A stretch of 57,426 bases of DNA from Clostridium thailandense (GTDB lineage: Bacteria; Bacillota; Clostridia; Clostridiales; Clostridiaceae), in the NCBI RefSeq assembly GCF_019207025.1, contig NZ_JAEEGC010000038.1, forward strand, positions 1-57,426. Direction: 5' to 3'. Below, piece after piece: positions 38,098-46,153 of this stretch. Every line of letters begins with the position of its first letter. Position 1 is the first letter of the stretch. Below the pieces are notes generated by a model. It worked only from the letters and a program-made list of their open reading frames with translations. It was not told the DNA's origin and ran no database searches. The position numbers and the translations under genes were made by a program.

Positions 38098-40122
38098 CTA
38101 GCTAACTTTATCCTCATTAATTATCAAGCAACTTCTCTCTAAAATACAAGCATCAAATTTTCTCTCTGTTCCATTAGCAAAATTAATATCTATATAGTTT
38201 CTATCTACTGCTGTTACTTTTCCTTTACCAAAAGCTTTATGTACTACTTCGTCTCCTATTTTATATGGGTTAACATAGTCTCTATTGTCTACTTCTTCCT
38301 TAATTCCTAGGCCACATTCCCCTATGAATCTAGATAATTCTTTTCCTTTACCTTTTAATACCCTAGTTGAAAACATGTTTAAATTTTTAATAGCCCTAGT
38401 TACAGCTACATAAAACAGCCTTCTCTCCTCTTCTATATTCTGAGGAATGCTGTTTATATGAGGTACTACTCCTTCGTCACAGTTAACAATAAATACATTG
38501 TCAAATTCCATTCCTTTTACTCCATGAATAGTGCTCAGTATTACACTATTCTCATCTGGAGCCCTTTTACTCATAACTTCTTTGGTTTCATCTATGTGAA
38601 CGAAAAAAGAAGTTATACTATTAAAGTCTTCTGCTGCATCCTTGAATTCCTCTACTACATCCATTAATTCAGAAATATCTATTTTTATCTTTTGACTATA
38701 CTCATATATATAATTATAATAACCTAAATCTGTAATTATAAAATTTATTGCATCCTTTAAAAACATCTTATTTAATCTGACTACATCCTTTTCTAATTTA
38801 TCAATATTTTTCATTTGAAATATAGGCATATCTTCTAGATTTTTTAAGACTTCAAAGCAATTTTCTTTTACAATATTTCTTCGTACCTTTTCAATATTAA
38901 CTTTACTAATATATCTAAAAGGTTTATTTATTATCCTTATAAAACTTTCCTTGTTACTGGTATCAATACTTAACTTTAAATACGCTATCATATCTTTACA
39001 TATAAAATGCTCAAAAAAATTATACTCCTTGTCAACAAGTTTAAAGGGAATATCTTTTTTTAGAAAAGCATCTACAATGCTTCTACTTTCTAAATTAGTT
39101 CTAAACAAGACTGCTGAATTGTTATATTTCTGCTTATTTTCTCTAACAAGTTCTTGTATCAACTCCGCAATCCTTGTTGATTGATTTTTTTCGTTCTCTA
39201 AGTTAAAAAAATTAATTTTTCCCTTTTCCTTTTTATTAGCCTCTATTTCTTTAAAGTTTCTTGTTTTATTATTTTTTATAAGTTTTTTTGATAATTGAAC
39301 AATATCTTCACTACTTCTATAATTCATTCTTAAGAATACTTTTTTTCCATTATTAAAGTATTTATCAAAATCCACCATACAATCCGGCCTTGACCCTCTA
39401 AACCCGTATATACATTGATCTTCATCACCTACAGCAAAAATGGAATTGTTATCTCCTAGATCTTGAAGCAGTTCTATTTGCAGTTTATCACAATCCTGAA
39501 ATTCATCTATTAATATGTATTTAAAAAGTCTTTTATAAGAATTTAAAAGCTCTGGTCTATTTAAAAATAACTTTTTAGCATTAATTTGAAGATCATCAAA
39601 ATCCATAAGATTATTTTCAGATTTAAAATTTTCATATGCCTTCAAACATTCTATAAAAATACTTTTATCTATTTTGGGTTTATAGTATTCTATAAATTCA
39701 CCACTGTTTTTAAATAAAGATATATCATTTAAAACTTCTTTTACTTTTTCTTCTCCTACAGAATCCAAATAAGAAACTAAAATTCCATTAACTAATCTAA
39801 ATCCATCGCTACTTTTTATTATATTTATCTTTCCTAAATGCCTACTCAATATTTTATAAAAAAGTGCATGAAAAGTTCCAAAAAAAGGAGTTTTTCTATT
39901 GTTAGTTAATTTTAAATACCTGCTTTTCATGTTTAATGCTGCTGCCCTTGTAAAAGTTATTATTATCATATTATCTGGATTTACCTTTTTTTCTTCTATA
40001 AGATAAATGGCTCTATTTATAATTACTGTTGTTTTTCCCGAACCTGGTGGAGCTACTATGAGAACGTTTTTATTCTCAGTGTAGACCGCTCTTTGCTGAT
40101 ATATATCTAAATCTCTAAACAT
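38098..40122 (-). CDS. UvrD/PcrA-like superfamily 1 DNA helicase
   Basis: A 674-residue 3'-5' helicase of the UvrD/Rep class. Motif I is APPGSGKTT (24-32), motif II IDEFQD, motif III VGDEDQCIYGFRG, motif IV NYRS, motif V STIHGVKGMEFDNVF, and motif VI RRLFYVAVTRA. The C-terminal ~60 residues (YKIGDEVVHKAFGKGKVTAVDRNYIDINFANGTERKF) form the Tudor-like domain that in PcrA contacts RNA polymerase. It is shorter than PcrA (about 730), so it may be a paralogue rather than the housekeeping copy. It would act in repair or conflict resolution between replication and transcription. The start is ATG 40122 with AAGGAG. Confidence 0.88.
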   Translation of the reverse strand: MFRDLDIYQQRAVYTENKNVLIVAPPGSGKTTVIINRAIYLIEEKKVNPDNMIIITFTRAAALNMKSRYLKLTNNRKTPFFGTFHALFYKILSRHLGKINIIKSSDGFRLVNGILVSYLDSVGEEKVKEVLNDISLFKNSGEFIEYYKPKIDKSIFIECLKAYENFKSENNLMDFDDLQINAKKLFLNRPELLNSYKRLFKYILIDEFQDCDKLQIELLQDLGDNNSIFAVGDEDQCIYGFRGSRPDCMVDFDKYFNNGKKVFLRMNYRSSEDIVQLSKKLIKNNKTRNFKEIEANKKEKGKINFFNLENEKNQSTRIAELIQELVRENKQKYNNSAVLFRTNLESRSIVDAFLKKDIPFKLVDKEYNFFEHFICKDMIAYLKLSIDTSNKESFIRIINKPFRYISKVNIEKVRRNIVKENCFEVLKNLEDMPIFQMKNIDKLEKDVVRLNKMFLKDAINFIITDLGYYNYIYEYSQKIKIDISELMDVVEEFKDAAEDFNSITSFFVHIDETKEVMSKRAPDENSVILSTIHGVKGMEFDNVFIVNCDEGVVPHINSIPQNIEEERRLFYVAVTRAIKNLNMFSTRVLKGKGKELSRFIGECGLGIKEEVDNRDYVNPYKIGDEVVHKAFGKGKVTAVDRNYIDINFANGTERKFDACILERSCLIINEDKVS

Positions 40123-40302
40123 GTTTTTCTCCTTCTACCAATTTATATGCCTTTTACAGAATGCAAATTTAAAATTTAACATATCCCACAAAACAAGTCA
40201 AATTTCAAATATACTATTCCACATAAATTTTTTCATATTTTATTCTCATGAATAAAGTGCTCTAATATCATATTATATAACATATTACTAAGTTTTTTGA
40301 AC

Positions 40303-40334
40303 TATTGTAATAACATTAGTAAAGTATTACAATA
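40303..40334 (+). promoter_or_regulatory. pncB promoter overlaid by a perfect inverted repeat
   Basis: TTGTAA (40305-40310), 17 nt, TACAAT (40328-40333) form a good sigma-A promoter. Arms TATTGTAATA (40303-40312) and TATTACAATA (40325-40334) are perfect 10-bp inverted repeats that cover exactly the -35 and -10 boxes. A repressor binding both arms would block RNA polymerase. The regulator is unknown. Confidence 0.55.
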
Positions 40335-40395
40335 TTGATATATATAATTATTACCACTTATTAATTTTATAAAAACTGATAGAGGAGATTAAATT

Positions 40396-41877
40396 ATGGA
40401 ATATACCAAGAATTTTGACATAAGAAATGGAAGAAATCTTACGATGTTAGTTGATTTCTATGAGCTTACAATGGGAAATGGGTACTTAGAAAGCGGAGCT
40501 GGAAATACAATAGCTTATTTTGATATGTTCTTTAGAAAAATTCCTGATGGTGGCGGATATTGTATTATGGCAGGTGTTCAACAAATAATTGAGTATCTTT
40601 CTAATTTGAAATTTACTAACGATGATATAGAATACCTAAGAGAAAAAAATATATTTTCGGAAAAATTTTTAGACTATCTAAAAAATTTCGAATTTTGTTG
40701 TGATGTATGGGCAATTCCAGAAGGAAATCCCGTATTTCCAAATGAACCTCTAGTTGTTGTTAGAGGTCCTGCAATTCAGGCCCAATTTATTGAAACAATG
40801 ATACTTTTAACCATAAACCATCAAACTCTGATAGCTACAAAGGCTAATAGAATATGCCGAGCCGCTAAAGGTAGACCAATTATGGAATTTGGCTCTCGAA
40901 GAGCTCAAGGCTATGATGGTGCGATCTATGGCGCAAGAGCTGCTGTTATTGGAGGATGTGATTCTACTGCCTGTACAATTACTGAGCAAATGTTTGGAAT
41001 ACCAGCAGTTGGAACCATGGCCCACAGTTGGATACAATTATTTTCTAGTGAATATGAGTCTTTTAAGGCATGGGCTGATGTATATCCAGATAATTGTGTT
41101 CTACTTATAGATACATATAACGTACTAAAATCTGGTCTTCCAAATGCTATAAAAGTCTTTAATGAAGTGTTATTGCCTAAAGGTTATAGGCCTAAAGGAG
41201 TAAGAATAGATAGTGGTGATATTACATATTTAACACAAAAGTGCAGAAAGATACTTGATGAGGCTGGATTTAGCGATGTAAATATTGTTGTATCTAACTC
41301 TCTGGATGAATTTATTATAAGAGATGTTTTAAGCCAAGGTGCTAAAATTGATTCCTTTGGTGTAGGCGAAAGATTAATAACTGCAAAATCAGAACCTGTT
41401 TTCGGAGGAGTTTATAAACTCGTTGCTGTGGAAGATGACAATAGAAATATTATACCTAAAATAAAGATAAGTGAAAATGAAGAAAAGATTACCAATCCAG
41501 GATTTAAAAAAATCTTTAGAATATTTGATAAAACTGATAATAAAGCTATAGCAGATTTAATAACTCTTCAGGAAGAAGTTATAGATCAAACTGAGTCTAT
41601 GGAATTATTTGATCCAGTTTTCACCTGGAAAAAGAAGAGAATTAAAGATTTTTATACAAAGGAACTTTTAGTTAAGATCTTTGATAAGGGAAAATTAGTA
41701 TATGAAAGTCCTGATGTCATGGAAATTAAAAATATTGTAAAAGAAGAAACTGAAAAATTTTGGCCTGCTGTTTTAAGATTTGAAAATCCCCACAACTACT
41801 ACATAGATTTATCGAAAGGACTTTGGGATTTAAAGCAGCAATTACTTCATGAATATTCTAGTGAATACGAAGAATAA
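40396..41877 (+). CDS. pncB: Nicotinate phosphoribosyltransferase
   Basis: Converts nicotinate and PRPP, with ATP hydrolysis, to nicotinate mononucleotide in NAD salvage. The 493-residue length and Gram-positive type sequence are typical: LTMLVDFYELTMGNGYL at the N-terminus, the phosphate/PRPP regions EFGSRRAQG (near 160) and VRIDSGD, and the late SNSLDE and FGVGERL blocks. GAGGAG precedes the ATG. It has its own promoter with an inverted repeat and a strong terminator, so it is a single-gene unit. Regulation by NAD status through the promoter palindrome is plausible but not shown. Confidence 0.95.
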   Translation: MEYTKNFDIRNGRNLTMLVDFYELTMGNGYLESGAGNTIAYFDMFFRKIPDGGGYCIMAGVQQIIEYLSNLKFTNDDIEYLREKNIFSEKFLDYLKNFEFCCDVWAIPEGNPVFPNEPLVVVRGPAIQAQFIETMILLTINHQTLIATKANRICRAAKGRPIMEFGSRRAQGYDGAIYGARAAVIGGCDSTACTITEQMFGIPAVGTMAHSWIQLFSSEYESFKAWADVYPDNCVLLIDTYNVLKSGLPNAIKVFNEVLLPKGYRPKGVRIDSGDITYLTQKCRKILDEAGFSDVNIVVSNSLDEFIIRDVLSQGAKIDSFGVGERLITAKSEPVFGGVYKLVAVEDDNRNIIPKIKISENEEKITNPGFKKIFRIFDKTDNKAIADLITLQEEVIDQTESMELFDPVFTWKKKRIKDFYTKELLVKIFDKGKLVYESPDVMEIKNIVKEETEKFWPAVLRFENPHNYYIDLSKGLWDLKQQLLHEYSSEYEE

Positions 41878-41884
41878 AAATAAT

Positions 41885-41923
41885 AAGATAAAAAGACAGA
41901 TTTCTAATCTGTCTTTTTATCTT
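41885..41923. terminator. Terminator of pncB and of the facing small gene
   Basis: A perfect 16-bp stem (41885-41900 with 41908-41923) begins 8 nt after pncB and reaches two bases into the stop codon of the minus-strand gene at 41922. It contains T5 and A5 tracts on each side. Confidence 0.85.
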
Positions 41924-42146
41924 AAAGATATTGATTATTTTCTTCTAAAAACGAATTTCTAAGAAAAGGATAGTCTTTTTCATAAAAATCAATTAAATCC
42001 TTCCTACTCCTTGATATAATTCCAGAATATTGAGAAAATTTTTTAAAGGGACAAATACCACCTGTGCCCTTATACTCATACAAAGCGCATCCTCTAAAAC
42101 ATTCTACACCTTTTTCATAAGTTGATAAAAATGGGCAATCATCCAT
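41922..42146 (-). CDS. Cysteine-rich small protein, unknown
   Basis: A 74-residue protein with five cysteines in the first third: DCPF, ECFRGCALY, GICPFKKF. The pattern suggests a metal or Fe-S binding site. I recall similar short clostridial proteins but know of no function. The start is ATG 42146, since GGGGAGG lies 5 nt before it. The frame can be extended upstream to 42233, but that part is hydrophobic, poorly supported, and precedes the ribosome-binding site. It is convergent with pncB and divergent from the HxlR gene. Confidence 0.6.
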   Translation of the reverse strand: MDDCPFLSTYEKGVECFRGCALYEYKGTGGICPFKKFSQYSGIISRSRKDLIDFYEKDYPFLRNSFLEENNQYL

Positions 42147-42285
42147 AATAACCTCTCCCCTTCCCAATCGGATATGAATTAAACTAATTTCATTATACAT
42201 TAATAAACAGTAAAATTGAATATAAATTACCATTTTTTTATTTTTTTTACATAATTGAGTTATAACAAATTATCAACCTCATAAT

Positions 42286-42314
42286 TTGAATAGAATATAC
42301 TTAAATGATATAAT
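42286..42314 (+). promoter_or_regulatory. Promoter of the HxlR-family gene
   Basis: TTGAAT (42286-42291), a 17-nt spacer and TATAAT (42309-42314), with TGA before the -10. Transcription would start near 42321, giving a leader of about 86 nt. Confidence 0.6.
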
Positions 42315-42406
42315 TCTATAAGTAACACATTACTAATTTAATAAAAATTAAATGTTATAGATATGTAATTATAATCATACTAATTTATTTAAAGGAGCAT
42401 AATCTA

Positions 42407-42763
42407 ATGGAAAGCGAATGTAAAATCATGAAAATAAGAAATAAAGAATATACTTGCTCAATGGAGTTAACCTTGGACATCATCGGTGGAAAATGGAAAA
42501 CTCTAATACTATGGCATTTAGGTGTTGGAGGAACAAAAAGATTTAGCGAAGTAAAAAAATCCCTTCCTGGAATTACTCAAAAAATGTTAACTCAACAGCT
42601 CAGAGAATTAGAAGCAGATGGAATGATAAACAGAAAGGTTTATCCTCAAGTTCCTCCAAAGGTCGAATACTCTCTAACAAGAGAAGGACAAAGTCTTATG
42701 CCTGTTTTAGATACTATGTGCAAATGGGGTAAGGAATATTATAACAAATACGAGAATGAATAA
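42407..42763 (+). CDS. HxlR family winged-helix regulator
   Basis: A 118-residue DNA-binding protein. The HxlR signature is complete: [22 protein letters not shown], then [29 protein letters not shown] (recognition helix and wing) and [12 protein letters not shown]. The cysteine at the start of the conserved core (C24) is typical of thiol- or aldehyde-responsive members, so redox or electrophile sensing is plausible but unproven. AAGGAG sits about 12 nt before ATG 42407. An in-frame ATG seven codons later is an alternative. It is followed by a small membrane protein gene and could regulate it. Confidence 0.9.
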   Translation: MESECKIMKIRNKEYTCSMELTLDIIGGKWKTLILWHLGVGGTKRFSEVKKSLPGITQKMLTQQLRELEADGMINRKVYPQVPPKVEYSLTREGQSLMPVLDTMCKWGKEYYNKYENE

Positions 42764-42843
42764 GTAGTATAATTATTTACTACTTATTTTTTATTTTTGG
42801 GTTAAACTATTATTATAAAATTCATATGCGGGGAGTTGTTATA

Positions 42844-43191
42844 ATGTATCTAACAAGTATATCTTTCTCCTACTTTTTACTTGGAGTTTCCATAGCCTGT
42901 ATAGCAGCGTATTTATATTTCAGACTTTTATTTACCAAAACATCTCCAGAGAGTAATTCTAGAGATAAAATAATTGGACAGATGAAAGATCCTGAAACTT
43001 GGAGATTAAAAAACAAACAGGTTTCTAATGTATGCATGTTCTGGTTTATAGTTTCTATATTAATTTATGCATCTATAAAGTTTTTATTTTCAATACAATT
43101 AATTCCAATAGTATATTTATTAATATATGTAGTTCTCATGCTGCTATCCTTTATTTTTTCTTTAAGAGTAAAAGGGAAGGCATCTATATAA
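42844..43191 (+). CDS. Small three-helix membrane protein
   Basis: A 115-residue protein with hydrophobic segments at about 5-30, 62-85 and 88-110, and a charged loop in between (KTSPESNSRDKIIGQMKDPETWRLKNK). The loop looks like a conserved cytoplasmic feature of an uncharacterised membrane family. The start is ATG 44 bp before position 42888 (42844), 8 nt after GGGGAG. A frame from 42826 contains the ribosome-binding site itself. Its 3' end overlaps the facing Nudix gene by 8 bp. No function assigned. Confidence 0.6.
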   Translation: MYLTSISFSYFLLGVSIACIAAYLYFRLLFTKTSPESNSRDKIIGQMKDPETWRLKNKQVSNVCMFWFIVSILIYASIKFLFSIQLIPIVYLLIYVVLMLLSFIFSLRVKGKASI

Positions 43192-43208
43192 GATGTCCTT
43201 CTTTTTTT
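43176..43208. terminator. Terminator formed by overlapping gene ends
   Basis: A 10-bp stem with one bulge (43176-43185 with 43191-43201) and a run of seven T residues. Both stop codons of the convergent genes ending at 43191 and 43184 lie inside it. Confidence 0.7.
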
Positions 43209-43813
43209 GCGTCATTTTTTATTATATCAACAAAAGCTTTTATGATTAGCGCTGTAAATCCCCATATTATATAATTATCATATTTGTAAAAATATTCAGG
43301 AACCTTTCCAGTTCTAAATTTATAATTTTTTCCGTTTCGTATAAGATGGTATGGAAACTCATCACCTGGATCTGATGTTATTGATAGTTGATACAACTTA
43401 GGATAATTTTCTAAAAAAAATTGTAAGGGAACCTTGAAAACATGATCAACTTCACTATTATTGGGATTTATTTCAGACTTTGTAATTCGAGCAATAAATG
43501 GATAAATTATAAAATTGTATGGTGTAACAATATAGTCCATATTTCCTATAAATTCTATATCTTCCCTTTTTAAATTTAATTCCTCCATTGATTCCCTTAT
43601 TGAAGCTTCCTGTGGAGTTTCATTCTTCTCTATCTTACCCCCAGGTAAACATATATCTCCTGGCTGATGTCTTAAGTTTAGTGATCTTACTTCAAAAATT
43701 ATATTTGTCTTATCATTTTCTTCGCAAAGCAAAATCATAACTGCACTTTTATTGTATGTTCCTATCATTTCCTCTTCTCTATTCATAAATATATTTTTTA
43801 TTTTATCTATCAT
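43184..43813 (-). CDS. Nudix hydrolase, probable coenzyme A pyrophosphatase
   Basis: A 209-residue Nudix enzyme. The Nudix box is complete: GGKIEKNETPQEASIRESMEELN. Just before it, RSLNLRHQPGDICLPGG matches the LLTxRSxxLRxHxGEVxFPGG motif of the CoA pyrophosphatase group (NudL/PCD1), which splits CoA into 4'-phosphopantetheine and adenosine 3',5'-bisphosphate. Activity on other dinucleotides cannot be excluded. The start is ATG 43813, as GGGAG lies 8 nt before it; the GTG at 43822 has no room for a ribosome-binding site. Confidence 0.82.
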   Translation of the reverse strand: MIDKIKNIFMNREEEMIGTYNKSAVMILLCEENDKTNIIFEVRSLNLRHQPGDICLPGGKIEKNETPQEASIRESMEELNLKREDIEFIGNMDYIVTPYNFIIYPFIARITKSEINPNNSEVDHVFKVPLQFFLENYPKLYQLSITSDPGDEFPYHLIRNGKNYKFRTGKVPEYFYKYDNYIIWGFTALIIKAFVDIIKNDAKKEGHLI

Positions 43814-43886
43814 TATCTTCACTCCCAGTTAATATAATTTTGAGTTTTCTATAATAAATTTATTAAATCTAATTTAATACAGTCGA

Positions 43887-43915
43887 TTGTAAAATTTCAT
43901 TGTAAGTGTTATACT
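43887..43915 (+). promoter_or_regulatory. Promoter of the D-Ala-D-Ala carboxypeptidase gene
   Basis: TTGTAA (43887-43892), a 17-nt spacer and TATACT (43910-43915), with TGT before the -10 giving an extended -10. Confidence 0.6.
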
Positions 43916-43991
43916 GAAAAATGTTATGATTCAATTATAATATTTTATATAAAATCTGTACACAAATTTAGGATAAACGGAGAGATGAACA

Positions 43992-45260
43992 TTGAAACAA
44001 AAAAGACTATCTATTTTTTTTATATTTATTTTTATTCTTTCTTTAAATACTAATGTTTTTGCTGATAATGCTCCTCAAAAACCAGATCCACAAATTTATG
44101 GCAAAGCAGCTATCACAATAGATATGCAAACAGGTGAAATTATATATGCTAAAGATGTAGACAAGCAAATGTATCCGGCAAGTACCACTAAACTTTTAAC
44201 AGCATTAATTTTTGCAAAAAATAAATCAAAGACAGATGTTTTAACTTACACAGCAGACGCTAAAGTACAACCTAATGTATCTTTAAATGTAAATCTTCAT
44301 CCAATAGATATAGGTGAAACAATGACTGCTCAAGATGCTATGGATGGGCTTCTAGTGTACTCTGGTAATGATGTTGCGTATATGATTGCTGAGAATATAT
44401 CTAAAAATGCAACAGATTTTGCGGATAAGATGAATGCAGAAATTAAAAACTTAAATTTAAGTAATACTCACTTTGTTACTCCTAACGGCCTTCATGATCC
44501 AAATCATTATACAACCGCTTATGATTTAAGTATTATAGCAAATACTGCTTTTCAAAATCAATGGATTAGAGAAACTATGAGTAAATCAAAAAGCAGTATA
44601 AAGACATCAAAAGGTACTACATTTCTTATAGATAACACAAATAAACTCTTGGGAAAAGACGGCTGTATTGGTGGAAAAACAGGATATACTCTTCCTGCTG
44701 GAAGATGTTTGGTAGCATTTTATGAGCGTAATGGAAGAAAAATTTTAGGTGTTGTTCTTAATTCTGTGTATGATCAAAAAGATTCTTTTGTTTTTGACGA
44801 CATGAAAAAAATCATAGATTGGAGTTATGACGCTAAACCAGTAAATCTACATAAAAAAGATTCAGTTATAACTACTAAAACTTTTAAATATAAGCCTTTA
44901 GTCTTTATAGGACCTGAAAAGACCATAAATGTTCCTGTAATAATTAAAGATGATATTTATTATTATAGTAATGAAATAAGTAAAAAAGAATTAAAAGAAG
45001 TAACTAAGTTAAATAATATAACGGTTTCTGAATTAAAAGAAAATGGTCAGGTTGGTACATTAACAATAAAAGAAAGAAACTCATCTAAGGATTATAAGCT
45101 ATACGCTAATTTACCTAATGGTACTTTACTTAAAAATAATCTACCTATTTACGGAGTCACTTTACTTGTAACATTAGTCGCTATAGGCATTATAGCTTTT
45201 GCAGTGAAGAAATTATTGGATTTAATTAGAAGAAAAAAAAGAGGAAAATATACATGGTAA
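43992..45260 (+). CDS. D-alanyl-D-alanine carboxypeptidase (PBP5-type)
   Basis: Penicillin-binding protein of the S11 family that removes the last D-Ala of peptidoglycan pentapeptides, limiting cross-linking. A signal peptide (residues 5-24, cleavage after FADN) leads to the catalytic SxxK (S64-K67, STTK), SGN near 131 and KTG in IGGKTGYT. A C-terminal domain follows, then a transmembrane helix (YGVTLLVTLVAIGIIAFAVKKLL) with a basic end, so it sits on the outer face of the membrane. The start is TTG 43992, with GGAG 9 nt upstream. Which of the clostridial dac genes it corresponds to is unclear. It is monocistronic. Confidence 0.93.
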   Translation: MKQKRLSIFFIFIFILSLNTNVFADNAPQKPDPQIYGKAAITIDMQTGEIIYAKDVDKQMYPASTTKLLTALIFAKNKSKTDVLTYTADAKVQPNVSLNVNLHPIDIGETMTAQDAMDGLLVYSGNDVAYMIAENISKNATDFADKMNAEIKNLNLSNTHFVTPNGLHDPNHYTTAYDLSIIANTAFQNQWIRETMSKSKSSIKTSKGTTFLIDNTNKLLGKDGCIGGKTGYTLPAGRCLVAFYERNGRKILGVVLNSVYDQKDSFVFDDMKKIIDWSYDAKPVNLHKKDSVITTKTFKYKPLVFIGPEKTINVPVIIKDDIYYYSNEISKKELKEVTKLNNITVSELKENGQVGTLTIKERNSSKDYKLYANLPNGTLLKNNLPIYGVTLLVTLVAIGIIAFAVKKLLDLIRRKKRGKYTW

Positions 45261-45289
45261 ATAAGAAGTGATTTTATCACTTCTTATTT
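45259..45289 (+). terminator. Terminator of the carboxypeptidase gene
   Basis: A perfect 13-bp stem (45259-45271 with 45277-45289) overlapping the stop codon. Confidence 0.8.
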
Positions 45290-45321
45290 ACTTGAATTTA
45301 TAATTTATGCTGATAATTAAA

Positions 45322-45351
45322 AATCCATTAGCTTTAAATAACTAATGGATT
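45322..45351 (-). terminator. Terminator of the signalling operon
   Basis: A perfect 10-bp stem (45322-45331 with 45342-45351). On the minus strand TTTTTAATTAT follows. Between it and the response regulator stop lie two further small inverted repeats (45422-45438 and 45503-45521). Confidence 0.6.
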
Positions 45352-45544
45352 AAATGTGTTTTTTGTATGGTTGAATTTGTGGGTTTAGATTTAGATATAA
45401 CTCAACCTACAAGCGTGAAAAGTTCAATATAATTGAACATTATCATTATATTCTAATATGCTTTAATATGTCAATATAAAAATAAAAAAGTAATATTAAA
45501 CTTTTCTTATGTATTTCACATAAGTTCTTTATATTTTACTAATT

Positions 45545-46153
45545 TTAAATTCTTTTTTCTATCTCAAGCTCATAGCAGAGTATATAATCTGTTGTAGTAT
45601 TAAATAATTTAGCTAATTTTATGATTGTTAGCGTTGGTGGAATTACAACACCTGATTCATATTGTGAAATGGAGGACTTTTGTGTTTTTAAATATTTTGC
45701 TACATCCTCTTGACTCAGATTATTTAATTTTCTTAAATCTTTTATTCTTTGACCTATAGTACACTTTTTAGTTCTAAAGAATTCTATTGATTTAATTACA
45801 CTTTCAATACTGATAATGACATTTTTAAAATCACCACTTTTCTCGCAGTATCCTTGAATATTCAAATTTTTTAATACTTCTAAAGCTGGAACATCCTCAG
45901 CATAACCTGTAAGCAATAATGTGTATATATTGCTATCAAACTTTCTTACCCTTTCTATTACATCACTTCCATCTAATTCATCAATGTAGTAATCCAATAC
46001 TAATAAATCAAATTTTTTTTCTTGCAATCTTTTTAATCCTTCTAACGAATTTGTAGCCCCTTCAACATCATATTTATCTCCAAGAAACACCTTTAGTGAA
46101 TCTACTATTCCACAATCATCATCCATAATCATTATACTTATATCTTTATCCAT
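45545..46153 (-). CDS. Response regulator with receiver and XRE-type HTH domains
   Basis: A 202-residue protein with an N-terminal receiver domain: acidic pocket DDD (11-13), phospho-acceptor D54 in LLVLDYY, the threonine in LLLTGY, and the lysine in CEKSGD, all present. The C-terminus is a Cro/CI-type helix-turn-helix (IGQRIKDLRKLNNLSQEDVAKYL...SSISQYESGVVIPP). Receiver plus XRE HTH is much rarer than OmpR or NarL outputs. The start is taken as ATG 46153, which overlaps the kinase gene by 8 nt (ATGGATAA); AAGAGG is 12 nt upstream. ATG 46165 lies directly against that site and is less likely. It pairs with the kinase encoded immediately upstream. Confidence 0.85.
   Translation of the reverse strand: MDKDISIMIMDDDCGIVDSLKVFLGDKYDVEGATNSLEGLKRLQEKKFDLLVLDYYIDELDGSDVIERVRKFDSNIYTLLLTGYAEDVPALEVLKNLNIQGYCEKSGDFKNVIISIESVIKSIEFFRTKKCTIGQRIKDLRKLNNLSQEDVAKYLKTQKSSISQYESGVVIPPTLTIIKLAKLFNTTTDYILCYELEIEKRI

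Noticed and set aside
42147..42233. N-terminal extension of the Cys-rich protein
   Set aside because: The ribosome-binding site for ATG 42146 lies within the extension, and the extension is hydrophobic and unlike the compact Cys-rich core.
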